Below, in pieces: positions 12,756-24,292 of a stretch of DNA of 64,000 nucleotides. The stretch spans positions 52,851,001-52,915,000 of the forward strand of contig JAEOAD010000004.1 in assembly GCA_036365145.1 (NCBI GenBank), in the 5' to 3' direction. Source of the stretch: Orientallactaga sibirica (taxonomy: Eukaryota > Chordata > Mammalia > Rodentia > Dipodidae). The position numbers and the translations under genes are program-made. Numbering within the stretch: position 1 is the first letter of the stretch; each line of letters opens with the position of its first letter. The notes under the pieces were generated by a model that was given only the letters and a program-made list of their open reading frames with translations, made no database searches and had not been told where the DNA came from.

Positions 12756-13971
12756 CAAGAGTTATTAACATCATCATCACCATATTCAAATTTAATGCAG
12801 TACTGCAATTTAAAATATCTGGGATGGCCTTATAAGCAAAAACATTGCATTGTACAGGAACCTAGTAACCTATTCCATGAAGCAGTGTTGACAACTGTTG
12901 TCATAATATGTCAAGAAAGACAGAGAAGAATCCTACCAGGACCATGTTAGAGGGTCTGGAATCATGTATACAAGTGATCCACAGACGTCATTGCTTGGAA
13001 AGCTACAGCCAGCAGGTCAGGGTGTGCTAACTAATAACAAGAAGACAACAACAACAAAAAAGTATGTGATTAACATCAATGGAACCAGTGGGAGGAGAGA
13101 AGGAGAGAATCTAATCACTTGAAGCTGAAGAGGAGTAAGTTTGGACAACATAAAGGAAACATGGACATATTGGTTGGGTGTAAAACTAAGGTGGTTATCA
13201 TCTTGGTGGGATAATTTCAAATAAATTCAAAGTAAGTTTTGGTTAATGTCTAAAGGTAAAACCTAAATTGGATTGGCACAGTAAATGAGAACATAGAGAA
13301 GGAAAATTTTACATTTATACACCTTGCTCAATGAAACATTCTGAAATAACAGAGTTATTTCATTTTCCCAAGTTCTATCTTGTGTTACATATTGTCTTTA
13401 CTGATTGGATGCCAGGGATGTTCTGTGTGTCAATGATCTGAACCAAATATTTATGGTTTAAAAAGACTGAGGATGTTAAATACTGATTTTTTTAAAAAAA
13501 GATTTTGATAGTTGGTACTATGAGGTAGTGAGCATGTCCCTGATTTAGGAGAAAAGACAGATTTAAATTTCAGAAGTTAAAATTGAAGACATTTGATTAA
13601 GAATGGTTATGTATAAGGTGCTTGATTTTGACCTGTGCTTCTTATGCCTTTGAGCTATTTAGTTATATATCATCCTTGAGTCTCTATTTTCTGTTCCTTG
13701 AAATAAAGTAAGTACTAGATTGAAAAGAGAGTCTATATAAAATACCTAGCCTAATGTCTGATGATGAGGATTGTCTGAGAAGACACTGAAATAAAACTCA
13801 TGAGTATATAAGAATGTTCAGAGATGGCATCTCAGATTGTCTATATTAATCATACCATTTTATAGTTGAAAAAAATTGAGTCCAAAGAAATTGACTGCCC
13901 TCTTCTCTGTTGGTATGTATCATGGCTCACTCAAAGCAGGGGTGAAGCAGAGCATCTTCAGGATAATTGAT
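12756..13971. other. Unique non-coding sequence, possible MIR trace
   Basis: No gene recognised. 13620-13780 has a faint MIR-like order (gacctgtgcttctta, tgagtctctattttctg, taccta) that I could not confirm. Confidence 0.4.
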
Positions 13972-14194
13972 TTCTTTTTTTTTAAATTTAATTTTATTTT
14001 TATTTATTTGAGATGCACAGAAAGAGGGAGAGAGAGAGGGAGAATGGGGACATTAGAGTCTCTAGCTGCTGCAAAGGAACTCCAGACACATGTGCCACCT
14101 TGTTCATCTGGATTATGTGGGTCCTGGGAAATTGAACCTGGGTCCTTTGTCTTTGCAGACAAGTGCCTTAACTGCTAAGCCATCCCTCTAGCCC
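13972..14194 (-). mobile_element. tRNA-derived ID/B4-head SINE, antisense
   Basis: T/A tail, then a GA-rich stretch, ccagacacatgtgccacctt, gtgggtcctgggaaattgaa and the head complement gccatccctctagccc. Nearly full length. Confidence 0.9.
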
Positions 14195-16364
14195 AGTAAC
14201 TGAGGATTTCTAGGCTTCATTCTAACAAGACTGAAGACAGTTTAGACATAAACATATGATTCTACAAAGCCTGCTGTTGTCTGGAAAATCCTCACTGCCG
14301 TGTGTTGAACATATAGAATACTCCAGATGCCTTTTTCACATTGTGACTCACTCAGTTCTTCTGTCTGTAAGTAGAACAGGAGTTTTTCATTCAGAATCTG
14401 CTTGAGTCAGATGATGCTTTTAACCAGTGTTCTGAATAAAAAAGGAAAAGGGAGATAATCCTGGGACAATGTCATTGTACCAGGGCTATTCATAGAAGGA
14501 ACAGAGGAGAGTCAAACGAGCTGATGCAGACTTCCAGGCAGGATGCTTGATTTCCATTTTATTGCAGTGTAATGAAAGTATCTGAAGAGACCTAGTAAGT
14601 TACTGCCATCTGCCTCTTTCCCTACTCTATAAAGTGTTGGGTAATTATACTTTAGCAAGATGCTTAGAAACTTAATTAATATTATTGGTTAGAGATCTTT
14701 AGATTAATAACCCAATTTTGTCCATAACAAACACATCTGGACCTGTCTGCCTCCTCTGTTTCTTAAAACAAGGGAGCTTATTCATAATATTTTCAGTTTC
14801 TTCAGAGTTATCATCATCCTCATCAGAGTATTGGCTTGGCCTCTGACTGTGGATAAGCTTCTGGGCAAGGTAGTAGTGATTCTAACACATCAATCTTGTG
14901 TTCACAAAACTTGTTATTTAGAAAGCCAAGACTTTTTAATGTATATTAAATAACAATTAAAACATTCAAATAATTGCAGCCATAAGTGAAATGTGCATTG
15001 TTAAGTCAGAAAGGAACAACATCTGCCTTGACTGTTCTCAATACCAGAATTAACAGCAACAAATTGCTATTTTTGTTGAATGACAGTGCAATGCCATATT
15101 TACAATTAAAGAGGAAGATAGCATTTACTTTTAGAGTTCTGTATTTTCCTATAAATATTCAATGGAGCTGAACAAAAGTCATCCATCAGGGATACCTCAC
15201 CAAGGAAATGATGTTTGTTATTAATGAAGTGATTCATTAACCAATGGGATTTCTATTTGGCAGTGAATGTGGGCATAAACTGAGAACAAGATAAAGGGAT
15301 TCCCACGTCTCTGTATGATGTTATCAACTATTGTACCATTCCTCTAGTTAGGAACTCAAAATAAAGACAGATTAACAGTAGGAGCAAGGAAGACCACACA
15401 CAGCCAGGGGACTATTTTTGCAGGTCCTGGGAGTGTATAGCCTCAAATATTGTTTTTCAAATTTTTATAATAAATTCTGTGTTAGTGATTTTACTACAAA
15501 CTAGTTAGTAAATTTTGCACTGTAACTCTCATTTGAGATCTTATTTACAATAGTAGAACCTGAATAATAATTTGTTCAATTAACCCAATTCTGCTATCTG
15601 TGGGACAAAATAGCAACCTAGATTATGCATTTAATTCTGCAATCTTAAAGGTGGCATTTAGGCCTTATACTAAGACCTTCATTTATTACCATTGTCTTCT
15701 CACTAATTCAAAGAAGTAACATAATTTGAAGATCATGATCTCTTGTGCGTTGCTGCCAAATTACATCTCTTAGTTGGCAACCATTGTACTTATCATCTCC
15801 AACATGAAAATGTGCTATTAATTAGATCATTGAATCAACTTCCCTGTTGAGAAAGAAAATGATCTCTAGGGAATACAAAGAAAACTAACCTGTCAGTGAG
15901 CACACTTATTATGGGAATCCATTTCTGAGGGAGATTATGGACTAGCTCTACCCTAGCTTAACTTTAATGAGTTCACTTACAATCAACAATGTTGCCGTTA
16001 TTCTTACAATGTCTGAGAGCACTTTCTTTGAAGGCAGGACAGACACTCACATCCTTATGATTTTGTAAACAACTCTGTCAAGACATCTGGCATCATTCTT
16101 TTTTACCAGACTTTCAAGCAAAGATGTGTGTTCCAAGAAGGCAAGAAATAAACATTATTCATCCTTGTTTTCCGGCATTCAGAACAATTTTGGCATATTG
16201 CAAAGGTTTATAAGCGCCTTTAATTAATGTGATTTCTTTGGATCTTTGACAGTCTGTGTGTTTTTCTTCATACAAACCATTATTTAGGAATTCACTCTGC
16301 ATATGAGATTATGGTTTAATAATATTCATGGGCCAACATTTTCCTTTTTAAAGAATTATTTAAA
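14195..16364. other. 2.2 kb unique sequence without recognised elements
   Basis: AT-rich but complex. No SINE, LTR or gene was recognised and there are no open frames above 61 codons. Confidence 0.5.
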
Positions 16365-16365
16365 G

Positions 16366-16554
16366 AATTACTTATTTATTTTCAAGCAAAAAGAGAGAGA
16401 GAGAGAGCCCAACGGGCCACTAGCCACTACAAACAAAATCCAGATCCATGTACTGTTTTTTGTATCTGGATTTATGTGAGTACTGGAGAATCAAACCTGG
16501 GTCCTTAGGCGTTGCAGGCAAGCACCTTAACCACTGAGCAATCTTTCCAGCTCC
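16366..16554 (-). mobile_element. tRNA-derived ID/B4-head SINE, antisense, shortened
   Basis: Left tail attatttattttcaagc, GA run, then aatccagatccatgtactgt and the head complement aatctttccagctcc. It lacks part of the middle. Confidence 0.85.
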
Positions 16555-16689
16555 AAGATTTTCTTTTTTTTTCATTCTGAGAATATATAACTTTTCAAAT
16601 CTATTTAATATACTTTAAAATATATTCTTTACCCTATATTTCTTTAACTTTGTCATTTCAGTAACCAAAAATCTAACAAAAGATACTTA

Positions 16690-16825
16690 ATGGATGACGT
16701 AATGAATCCTAAACTTTGGCATCTCACATGCATTCCATGGCAGGACCATGTGGACAATGATACCAAGTTCTGTTGCCAGCTCCAAAACACTTACCAGAGC
16801 TATAGACATCTCCTTCCTGGGCTTT
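16690..16825 (-). mobile_element. MaLR internal-region fragment
   Basis: 16728-16825 matches 20168-20278 in the same orientation, sharing gtggacaatgataccaagtt, ctgttgccagctcca and ccttcctgggct. It looks like a piece of MaLR internal sequence broken off before the adjoining LTR. Confidence 0.5.
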
Positions 16826-17129
16826 TATTTGGCTCATGGTCTGAGGGTATAGTTTATTATGGCCAATAAGGCATGGTTTTGAGGGCATACAGCAGCTGGT
16901 CACAGTTCATCCAGTTAGGAAGCAGAGAATGGTGCATGCTGCATCCCTTTCTCCCTTTCCCCTGTTTATTCAGTTCAGGTTTCCACCCCATTTGATAGGA
17001 CTGTCTATATTCAGGTCAGCTCTTTGTTCTCAAATCTCCCTGAAAACACTCTCAGCACACATACCTAGAGGCATGTCTCCTTGGTGATGCTAAATCCATT
17101 CAACTAGGCAATGGATATTAACCATCACA
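16826..17129 (-). mobile_element. ERVL/MaLR-type LTR, antisense
   Basis: Minus-strand start TGTGATGGTTAATATCCATT at 17129, followed by the blocks ggagacatgcctctaggt and ggaaacctgaactgaataaa, and ending near ggctcatggtctgagggt (plus strand). The start resembles that of the ERV-L LTRs at 25 and 29.6 kb. About 50 bp of the 3' end appears missing. Confidence 0.6.
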
Positions 17130-17622
17130 AGTCATCTCCTTATAAACATGATACAAAAGATATCTCTTTATAACATTTTACTTTCCTCCCCATGGGCTGA
17201 TGATAACTTCAAAATGCAAAAAGCATTTGGTTTATTTCTAAGAGTATCCTTAATCCTAACAAATCTAACATTGTTCAAAAGCCCAATGTGATTCTCTATA
17301 GACACACAAGAAATCTCTTAATGTGAGACTCTGTAATATCATAAAACCAACCAACCAACCAACAACAAAAGACACTACTTTCAGTATACATAGCACAGAG
17401 GAAGCATTCCCATTACAAAAAGGATGAATGAGGGCATAGCAAGGAAATACTGGACCAAAGCAATACCCTGCAGGGCAAATCACAAATTGTACAACTCCAA
17501 GTCTGGCTTCTGGGTTCTGACAGCCTTGGGTAGCCCCATCTTCCAACTCCACCACCCCATAGTTCCTATAGCCTTTCTGTTGTTCCAGTTCCACTCCATC
17601 CCTGAAGCTTTCTTTGGTGGAT
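17130..17622 (-). mobile_element. MaLR internal-like sequence, antisense
   Basis: Contains agcaaggaaatactggacca, ccctgcagggcaaatcacaa and gtctggcttctgggttctga, which resemble antisense non-coding internal sequence of rodent MaLR elements. No protein function. The 124-codon minus frame at 17265-17639 spans this and the LTR end and is not regarded as a gene. Confidence 0.4.
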
Positions 17623-18402
17623 GTAGTGGATAGCTTCATGTTCGCTGAGATGAATTTCCAGACTAGGCACAGTTATGGAGGAAGGGAGATTTATTGAAGC
17701 TTACAGATCCAGGGGAAGTTGCATAATGCTAGAAGAGGAGTTGTGGTAGTTTGAATATATGTCCCCCAATATATTCAGTATTTTATTAGTTATAGTTTGC
17801 ATCTGCAATTACCTTGCTAGAGGCAATGTCACTGGGGGCTGGTCTTAAGGTGTTAAGGGTGGGTTTGAGATTCCATTGTAAAGATATGCAAATGTGCCTA
17901 GCAGGAGTTCCTGAAGTGTGCTGTGTGACCTTTTGGCTGTAGTTTTATGCTCTGTTTGCTGTGGTGGCTGGTTGGCTTTTCTCTCTCTGCTTGGCCCTGT
18001 GGAGAGCAGGCCGCTTCTCTTGCCATTATGGAACTTCCCCTGGATCTGTAAGTTTCAATAAATAATATCCCTTCCTTCATAACTGTGCCTGGTCTGGAAG
18101 TTCATCTCAGCGAACCTGAAGCTGTCTGCAACAGGGGCTAAGCAGAGAGAGAGGGAGAGGGAGAGAGAGAGAGAGAGAGAGGCCACAAGCCCAAAAAGCC
18201 AAAAGCCAAGAGCCACAACCACACAGCATACTTCAGGAACTCCAGCTAGGCATACTTTGCATATCTTTAGATTGGAATTTCAAACCCACCACCATACCTT
18301 AAGATTTGCCCAGTGACACCTCCTCCAGCCAAGTGGTTGCAGATCCAAACTACAAATAATAAAACACTGAATATATTGGGGCCATCTAATCAAACTACCA
18401 CA
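17623..18402 (-). mobile_element. MaLR 3' LTR, antisense, split by an inserted LTR
   Basis: Two segments, 17623-17742 and 18134-18402, together make one minus-strand LTR. The intact sister LTR at 19655-20004 shows the uninterrupted order ctagaagaaaggccaggcag. The LTR runs from TGTGGTAGTTTGATTAGATG at 18402 to ...CCACTACA at 17623. The GA-rich part is expanded at 18148-18181. The purine tract for plus-strand priming adjoins it at 18403-18424 (complement of ccccctgaccccc). Confidence 0.75.
17743..18133 (+). mobile_element. Sense MaLR LTR inserted in an antisense LTR of the same family
   Basis: 391 bp beginning TGTGGTAGTTTGAATATATG and ending GCTGTCTGCAACA, with an AATAAA-type signal at caataaataa (about 18056). 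Its 3' part (cctggtctggaagttcatct) is the reverse complement of 17640-17680, and its 5' part is the reverse complement of 18300-18402. The region therefore forms two facing inverted repeats. Confidence 0.75.
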
Positions 18403-19654
18403 TTTTCCCCCTGACCCCCAATAGATTCAAAACCATCACACACTGTAAATTGTACTCAGTCCAATTTCAAAGGTCTCCACAGTCTTTACCAACTTAAGAT
18501 AGTTCCAAAGTCCCAACCCCCCACTGAGATTTAAGATTGTCTCTTAGCTCTGAGTCCTGTAAAATCAAACAAATTATATACTTTCAACATATAAAGGCAC
18601 AATATAAACATTTTCAACTGATATAAGGCATAGCAGGGAGAGAGTAGAATAATCCAAACTCAACCACCATCAGCAATCATCAAACTTCTGGAGTTCAAGT
18701 CCAATACAACCAGAGACTGACAGTCTCCAGATTTTCCAATTCCACCCCTCCAGCTGGGTAGAGTAGTATCCCAGGCCAACAATGCAAATGATGGTAGCTC
18801 TTCCACAGTCCTGGTATATCCAAAACATCTTTGGGTTTTCATGCAAACCACAGACCATTTTCCAAACGCTCTTATGGCCTATTGATGAGGGTCATAACAC
18901 CCTGCCTATATGCTGTATCTCAGCAGCAGCTCCTGGAACTATGTGCAATTCATGACCACTCCATGCATTTTCCATGTTTCCAAAATTAATACCAGGTGTG
19001 AACGGCATAGCCATATTCTTAATTCAGGGATAAAATAAATCATAACCTTGGAAATCAGGTTCCTTCTCCAGTCAACATTTTGAAAAGAGTTTGCATTTCT
19101 ATCATAGTCTTTCCTCAGACATCCTTTCCATTGTTTTAATGTAAAGCAGTTGGGCCATCTTCCTTAAGATTGCTAATGTGTTTGACAATAGTCGCTTCAG
19201 TAACCTAAAACCAGTCTCAGTGCCAGTAATTTTAAACTTGCTTAAGGTTATCCAACTTAAAAACTTAAATCTCTAGTCCAGTATCTTTAGCCAAGCACAT
19301 CATTTCATCAGAGATTTAACCTTCATCAATCTCTCTGGGCCTGGGCAGCAGAATGAAACCAGCCCTTATGCCAGTAGCCCAGTTCCAACAAAGTCCTCTG
19401 CAGTCTTTCCATGCCCTTAGAAAGCTCATAAGCCAAGCCTCCAAGTTCATAAACTGAGCCCCCAAATACAATTCTCGCTGCACTTAGCAGTCTCAAACTC
19501 TCATCAGAATAGCCCATAACACTTGGCTTACCACTCCAGAAGGTGTCTTCAGTTGTAAGTGCCAAGTCCATGCTATGCCTCTACAACAAAAGTTCTGAAA
19601 GACCAAAATCCACACGATCAGATTCATCTTCCCCCATATGCTGCTACCAATTTC
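18403..19654 (-). mobile_element. MaLR internal region, antisense
   Basis: About 1.25 kb between two LTRs of the same family. The left edge holds the polypurine tract. The right edge, read on the minus strand, starts ATTGGTAGCAGCATATGGGG, in the position of a primer-binding site. MaLR internal regions are normally non-coding, and the frames here (63, 62 and 81 codons, minus) show no retroviral domain. Confidence 0.65.
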
Positions 19655-20004
19655 TGCAGTAGATAGATTCAGGTTTGCTCAGATGAACTTCCAGACCAGA
19701 CACAGTTATGGAGGAAGGGAGATTTATTAAAGCTTACCGATACAGGGAAGTTCCATAATTCTAGAAGAAAGGCCAGGCAGAGAGAGAGAGAATCCACAAG
19801 CCAAAAAAGCAAAAAGCCAAAAGCAACAAACACATATCACACTTCAGGAACTCCAGCTAGGCACATAATGCAAATCTTTAGATTGGAATTTCAAATCCAC
19901 CACCATACCTTAAGATTTGCCCAGTGACACCTCCTCCAGTGAAGTGGTTGCAGATCCAAACTACAAACTAATAAAACACTTAATATATTGGTGGTCATCC
20001 CACA
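19655..20004 (-). mobile_element. MaLR 5' LTR, antisense
   Basis: About 350 bp. It shares with 17623-18402 the blocks cacagttatggaggaaggga, ctccagctaggca, ccaccaccataccttaagat and cagtgacacctcctccag. The last bases show a small deletion relative to the sister LTR. Confidence 0.75.
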
Positions 20005-20870
20005 TTTTTGTGTCTCTAATATGCTTGGGTCTCCTTTGCAATTGAGTGTTCTCCTTCTCAGTGTTGTTCAGTGGCTTTTCTGGTCGGCTTGCAAAGAATT
20101 GGGCATTGCCTCACATTGCTTGGCCTCATTAAATCTTAATCTAAGCTTCAATATTAAGTCCCTCACTTTTGCATCTTACATGCCTTCCAGAGCCAAACCA
20201 TGTGGACAATGACACCAAGTTCTGTTGCCAGCTCCAGAGGAATCCTGCCAATCCCCTTTACCAGACCTTCCTGGGCTGAACCTGGGAGAGCATAGGGAAC
20301 TATGAAGTTGGATGTTTAGTAGGAGTCTTTTGGGACATGATTTTCAGTTCAGGCTCTGTCTTTTCAAATATGCTTACATTTTTTACAAGGTGAAATCTTC
20401 CATCAAATGCTCTAACTTGTGAAAATGCAAACTCAATAGATCTTAAATTGAGAATGTCACTGTAGGAAGTCCTTGCTCCAAGACTACTCCTCAGGGAAGC
20501 AATACACAGGTCTAGTCGCCAAGATACCCAAAGCCCCCTAGAGCTATGGTACAAGCATTTGATGGACTCTAGCTTGCCCTTGGGTACTTTTGTACCATGA
20601 GCATGACATGAGGTACCTGAGGTTTCTTTTTAATGAACCTAATCTTGTTCATAATACAACTGTTTTCTCTGCACCTCCCTGGTCTGCATTTTTACACTCA
20701 CTCAACTATCTTTCCTCATTAAACTGCATATTCTCTCTCATCTTTCTGCGTCACGTTTTTTTTTTTTTTTTTTTTCCTCTGTAATCCTGGAGGACAGTGA
20801 GTAGTAACTATGGCACATCCTGCGAGTTCTGCTGCCTTCAAGTCATCCTCTACCAAACAACCTTGTCCCT

Positions 20871-20908
<38 letters not shown>

Positions 20909-21240
20909 CCTTATTCATAGTTTCAGGACCTGGATAAAATGCAACCCAGTTCTTTGACAGAATATAATATGAGCAACCTCGGGTCTAGTTCCCAGTATAG
21001 TCCTTGCTCCCCTAGAAAACCTCATTAGTCAGGCCTTCGTGACCTGCATTTCTCTCAGTATTTTGGTGTTCTGAATTTCCACCAGCATGGCCTATGAACT
21101 CTGCTTATTTCACTCTAGGTTTTCTGTATCACATGCCTCCAAACTCTCCCATGTTCCTTCCATAAACTAGTTCTACCGCCTATGAACTTCTTGCCAATGT
21201 TTATCACAGCAGAGGTCCTACCTACTCACAGCAACAATTT
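20005..21240 (-). mobile_element. MaLR internal-like sequence, antisense
   Basis: Pieces such as ggcattgcctcacattgctt, ggacaatgacaccaagttct and ttcatagtttcaggacctgg resemble antisense MaLR internal sequence. T-runs occur at 20757-20775 and 20876-20900. Probably a second MaLR unit feeding into the LTR piece at 21241. The assignment is by memory of the family. Confidence 0.4.
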
Positions 21241-21460
21241 TCTGTATTTGTTGCTTTTCTCATGTCTGTGACCAAATAACAGACAAAACAATTTGCAGGA
21301 GAGGGGGGTTGTACTGACAGTTTGAAGGTAGAAACCACCATGTAGAGAAGGTATCACACTGGGTCAAGGCAGCAGGACACATAGTTACCTAGAGGTTTAT
21401 CTCCTAAGAGATACAAGATATAGTCATGATGGTAATGATAATTAGCCATTACACTGTATT
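21241..21460 (-). mobile_element. MaLR/ERVL LTR 3' part, antisense
   Basis: Starts tatttgttgcttttctcatg tctgtgaccaaataacagac and continues with gacagtttgaaggtagaaac and ggcagcaggacac. This is the antisense 3' end of a rodent ERVL/MaLR LTR. The 5' half is missing. Confidence 0.5.
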
Positions 21461-22010
21461 CCACAGTATATAAAATGAATACAAGATCATACAAACTCTA
21501 AGACTTACCCAAGAACTATGTTCTTTAGTTCATCTGCACTAGCAAAATCAAGATTTGATGCAGTCATTGGAGGACAATCCTTTATCCACCATGCTGTGCC
21601 AAGTATGTTACTCCTAATTTCATGCACAAAACATTCCTGTTGTTTCAGAAAAGAAAATGAGAGTTCTTTAGACTATATAGGAAGGGTTAGCCCAGAATTC
21701 AAAACCTGAAAATAAGAGCAATGGCTGAACTCCAAGCTAATAAAAGAACTACATGCTCCACATGATTTTTATTAGCTCTATAGCAACAAGAAGGGCATTC
21801 AATTATAAATTTACTATATTTGAGGTCTTATCATTTTTGACTCCTTTATTATTGTTACAGACAAATGCTATCCAGTTAGCATGATACTTTTTTTAGTTCC
21901 AAAGGTTAAATTTATTTTTACTTTTATTTAAAATTTCAGATGAATTCTGAGTATTTTTAATTTGCTGTGAAGGTCTATTAATTGTGATTATTATATAATT
22001 TTTGGTCTAG
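21461..22010. other. Unique AT-rich sequence
   Basis: Nothing recognised apart from a 63-codon chance frame at 21518-21709. Confidence 0.45.
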
Positions 22011-22023
22011 AAAAAGCACTGGT

Positions 22024-22159
22024 TATCCAGGTGTGGTGGTGCATGCCTTTAATACCAGCACTAGGGAGGCAAAAATAGGAGGATTGCCATGAATTTGAGG
22101 CCATACTGAGTCTACATAGTGAATTCCAGGTCAGCCTGGGCTATAGTGAGACTCTACCT

Positions 22160-22191
<32 letters not shown>
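22024..22191 (+). mobile_element. B1-type SINE with pure A tail
   Basis: Full-length B1 (tatccaggtgtggtggtgca ...) ending in about 36 uninterrupted A. Target-site duplication AAAAAGCAYTGGT at 22011-22023 and 22192-22204. The long pure tail suggests a relatively recent insertion. Confidence 0.95.
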
Positions 22192-22197
<6 letters not shown>

Positions 22198-22204
22198 CAT
22201 TGGT

Positions 22205-23423
22205 CCATTTTGTAGAAATCTAACCCAGAAGGACAAAGAGGCAATGGAGTGAGGAAAGCCAGAGAACTAGATTTTGTGGTGAACATTTTCTTGTTCTTTT
22301 TCCATATGACACCACAATTTATGAAATTTGTCTCTTTATTATAGAAATCTTACCTTCCTAGCTAACCTCAAATACCCTCTTTTTCCGTATGTTCAAATAC
22401 TTCTGCTATTTGGTTCCAGGCTGTTTTCACCTTCTGGTGCTTCATTCTCTTAAGGCTTCCATCTCTCTTTTGATTACAGATTGAGATAGAGATGAAGAGA
22501 AACAAAGATAGAAAGAAAGATGGATGAGAGAGAAAGAAAGAGGAGATATTTGCATATTCTAAATGAATTTCCATTTTTAAAGACTCAAAAAACATCTAGA
22601 ATCAAGATTTTGGGTATTTTTACATTCCTTTTATTTTAGTACCCTATACTATTGAACACGAAGGAAGGATTATTTATATTGATGGCAATTCAGCTCCCAA
22701 TTCCTTACTATGCACTGTATCATTTTTTAGATGGGAGAAACAAATTAAAGAGCAGAAAATATCTTACATATTTTTCTAAATTTCATGTAATTTTTGGCAT
22801 TAATTAAAACAAAATAAGACAAAATGAGACTACTTCAGAATGATGTCATGTATTTACTTATTAGATAATATAAGTAATAAAATCATCAGGCAAATGCTGG
22901 TTAAATGCTGTCATAAAATTAATTTATTGAATTGTTAATGGCACTCTTTAATTCTGATCAAAGTTTATTATCAGTCCCTCTAAATTTATAGCATCTCTAA
23001 CTTTCAACTTATATGACCTATTTATCACCTATTTATCAATTTATCATTTATGTATATCTAACTATTATGTATCTATCATCTATCATCTAGCTATCTTTTC
23101 TTCAGGTGTCTGTAATCACATGTGATCCTGTTTGATTTCCCTATATATATTTAGAAGCTCAGACTAGTTTATGTCTTATATATCTTTGGTCAAACATAAA
23201 CTAAAAAGAATATATAAAAAGGATTATAAAAACATGAACTAACATTGTTTTGTTCTCCCTCAATATTTTACTCTTAATTTTTTTTCTACCTCAAGATTTC
23301 TACATTTTGTTTTCACTGGAAATAAAAAATTCTGGTTTTCAACTCCAAATTCTCAAAGCTTAGTATAATACTTCTGGTCAAGAAAATAAATGCAACAAAG
23401 TATATATGCCAATGAAGGCTTAG
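22205..23423. other. AT-rich unique sequence
   Basis: Includes TATC-type simple repeats around 23030-23095. No gene or transposon recognised. Confidence 0.45.
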
Positions 23424-23437
23424 AAAGGATGAGTTAG

Positions 23438-23644
23438 GGGCTGGAGAGATGGCTCAGTGTTTGAGACACTTGCCTACAAAGCCTAAGAAATGGAGTTTGA
23501 GTCCCCAATGCCTACATAGAATCACATACACAAAGTGATGCATGCATCTGGTTTCCATTTGCAGCAGCTAGAGGCCCTGTTTCACCCATTCTCTGTCTCT
23601 CTTATGTTTCTCTCTGCTTGAAATAAATAAATATTTTTTTTTAA
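23438..23644 (+). mobile_element. tRNA-derived ID/B4-head SINE
   Basis: Head gggctggagagatggctcag, body with gatgcatgcatctggtttcc, CT-rich 3' part and aaataaataaatat tail. Target-site duplication AAAGGATGAGTTAG at 23424-23437 and 23645-23658, perfect over 14 bp. Confidence 0.96.
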
Positions 23645-23666
23645 AAAGGATGAGTTAGCATATAAA

Positions 23667-23942
23667 TTTATTTATTTATTTGAGATAGAAGGAGAAAGAG
23701 AGAAAGGGAAGGATAAAGGGAAAGAGAGAATGGGTACACCAGGGCCTCTAGCCACTGCAAATGAAATCCAGACACATGTGTCGCTCTTGTGTATCTGCCT
23801 TATGGTATTTTGGTTCCTGTTGTACTGGTAGGTAAGCTTACTTTATTTTGTATATTCAATGAATACTGTAATGGAGAATTGAACTTGTGTCTGTAGGCTT
23901 TGCAGGCAAGCACCTTAATCACTAAGCCATTTCTCCAGCCCC
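23667..23942 (-). mobile_element. ID/B4-head SINE, antisense, with 60-bp insert
   Basis: Tail tttatttatttatttgag on the left, head complement atttctccagcccc on the right. Between tgtgtatctgccttatg and aatggagaattgaacttgtg lies a foreign 60-bp segment (23807-23866) not found in the other SINE copies. The same segment occurs at 24757-24822. Confidence 0.9.
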
Positions 23943-23978
23943 AGGATATAAGACCTATCACCAAGCATGTAAAGATAA

Positions 23979-24016
23979 GTGTGTGTGTGTATGTGTGTGT
24001 GTGCATGTGTGTGTGA
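23979..24016. repeat. Imperfect (GT)n
   Basis: Alternating GT with AT and CAT interruptions. Confidence 0.9.
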
Positions 24017-24024
24017 TTTTTAAG

Positions 24025-24165
24025 GTGCATTAGGATGTGGGGATATGTCAAAGTAGTAGGGCACTTACCTAGCACTCTTCTTCAAGATAATTCTTATCTA
24101 AACAGTGAGTCTGAGGCCAGGCTGTGCTACATGAGATCTTACATCAAACAAACAAAAAAGAGAAA
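24025..24165 (+). mobile_element. Degenerate B4/B1-like SINE
   Basis: tagtagggcacttacctagc, tctgaggccaggctgtgcta and an A-rich end (caaacaaacaaaaaag) suggest an old composite SINE. Confidence 0.35.
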
Positions 24166-24216
24166 GTGGTACTCAAAAACATGCAGAGTGAGATGATGGG
24201 ACCCTGAAAAACAGAT

Positions 24217-24292
24217 TGTGGTGGTTTTGAATGTAAATGTCCTGATAGCCTCAGATATTAAGACTAAGTTTCCTACTTAAATCTCCTATTTA
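24217..24292 (+). mobile_element. MaLR LTR 5' fragment, sense
   Basis: Starts TGTGGTGGTTTTGAATGTAA, the usual 5' end of a MaLR LTR, but breaks off after about 75 bp at the antisense LTR that follows. Confidence 0.5.

Noticed and set aside
17265..17639. 124-codon minus-strand frame
   Set aside because: Runs through antisense MaLR sequence and into an LTR end. No retroviral or host motif.
23030..23095. Spaced TATC/atctat repeats that could suggest an array
   Set aside because: Irregular simple tetranucleotide repeat without unique spacers; not CRISPR-like, and the DNA is mammalian.
23440..23520. tRNA-like sequence in ID/B4-head SINEs (also in the other copies)
   Set aside because: These are tRNA-derived SINE heads with target duplications and A-tails, not functional tRNA genes.
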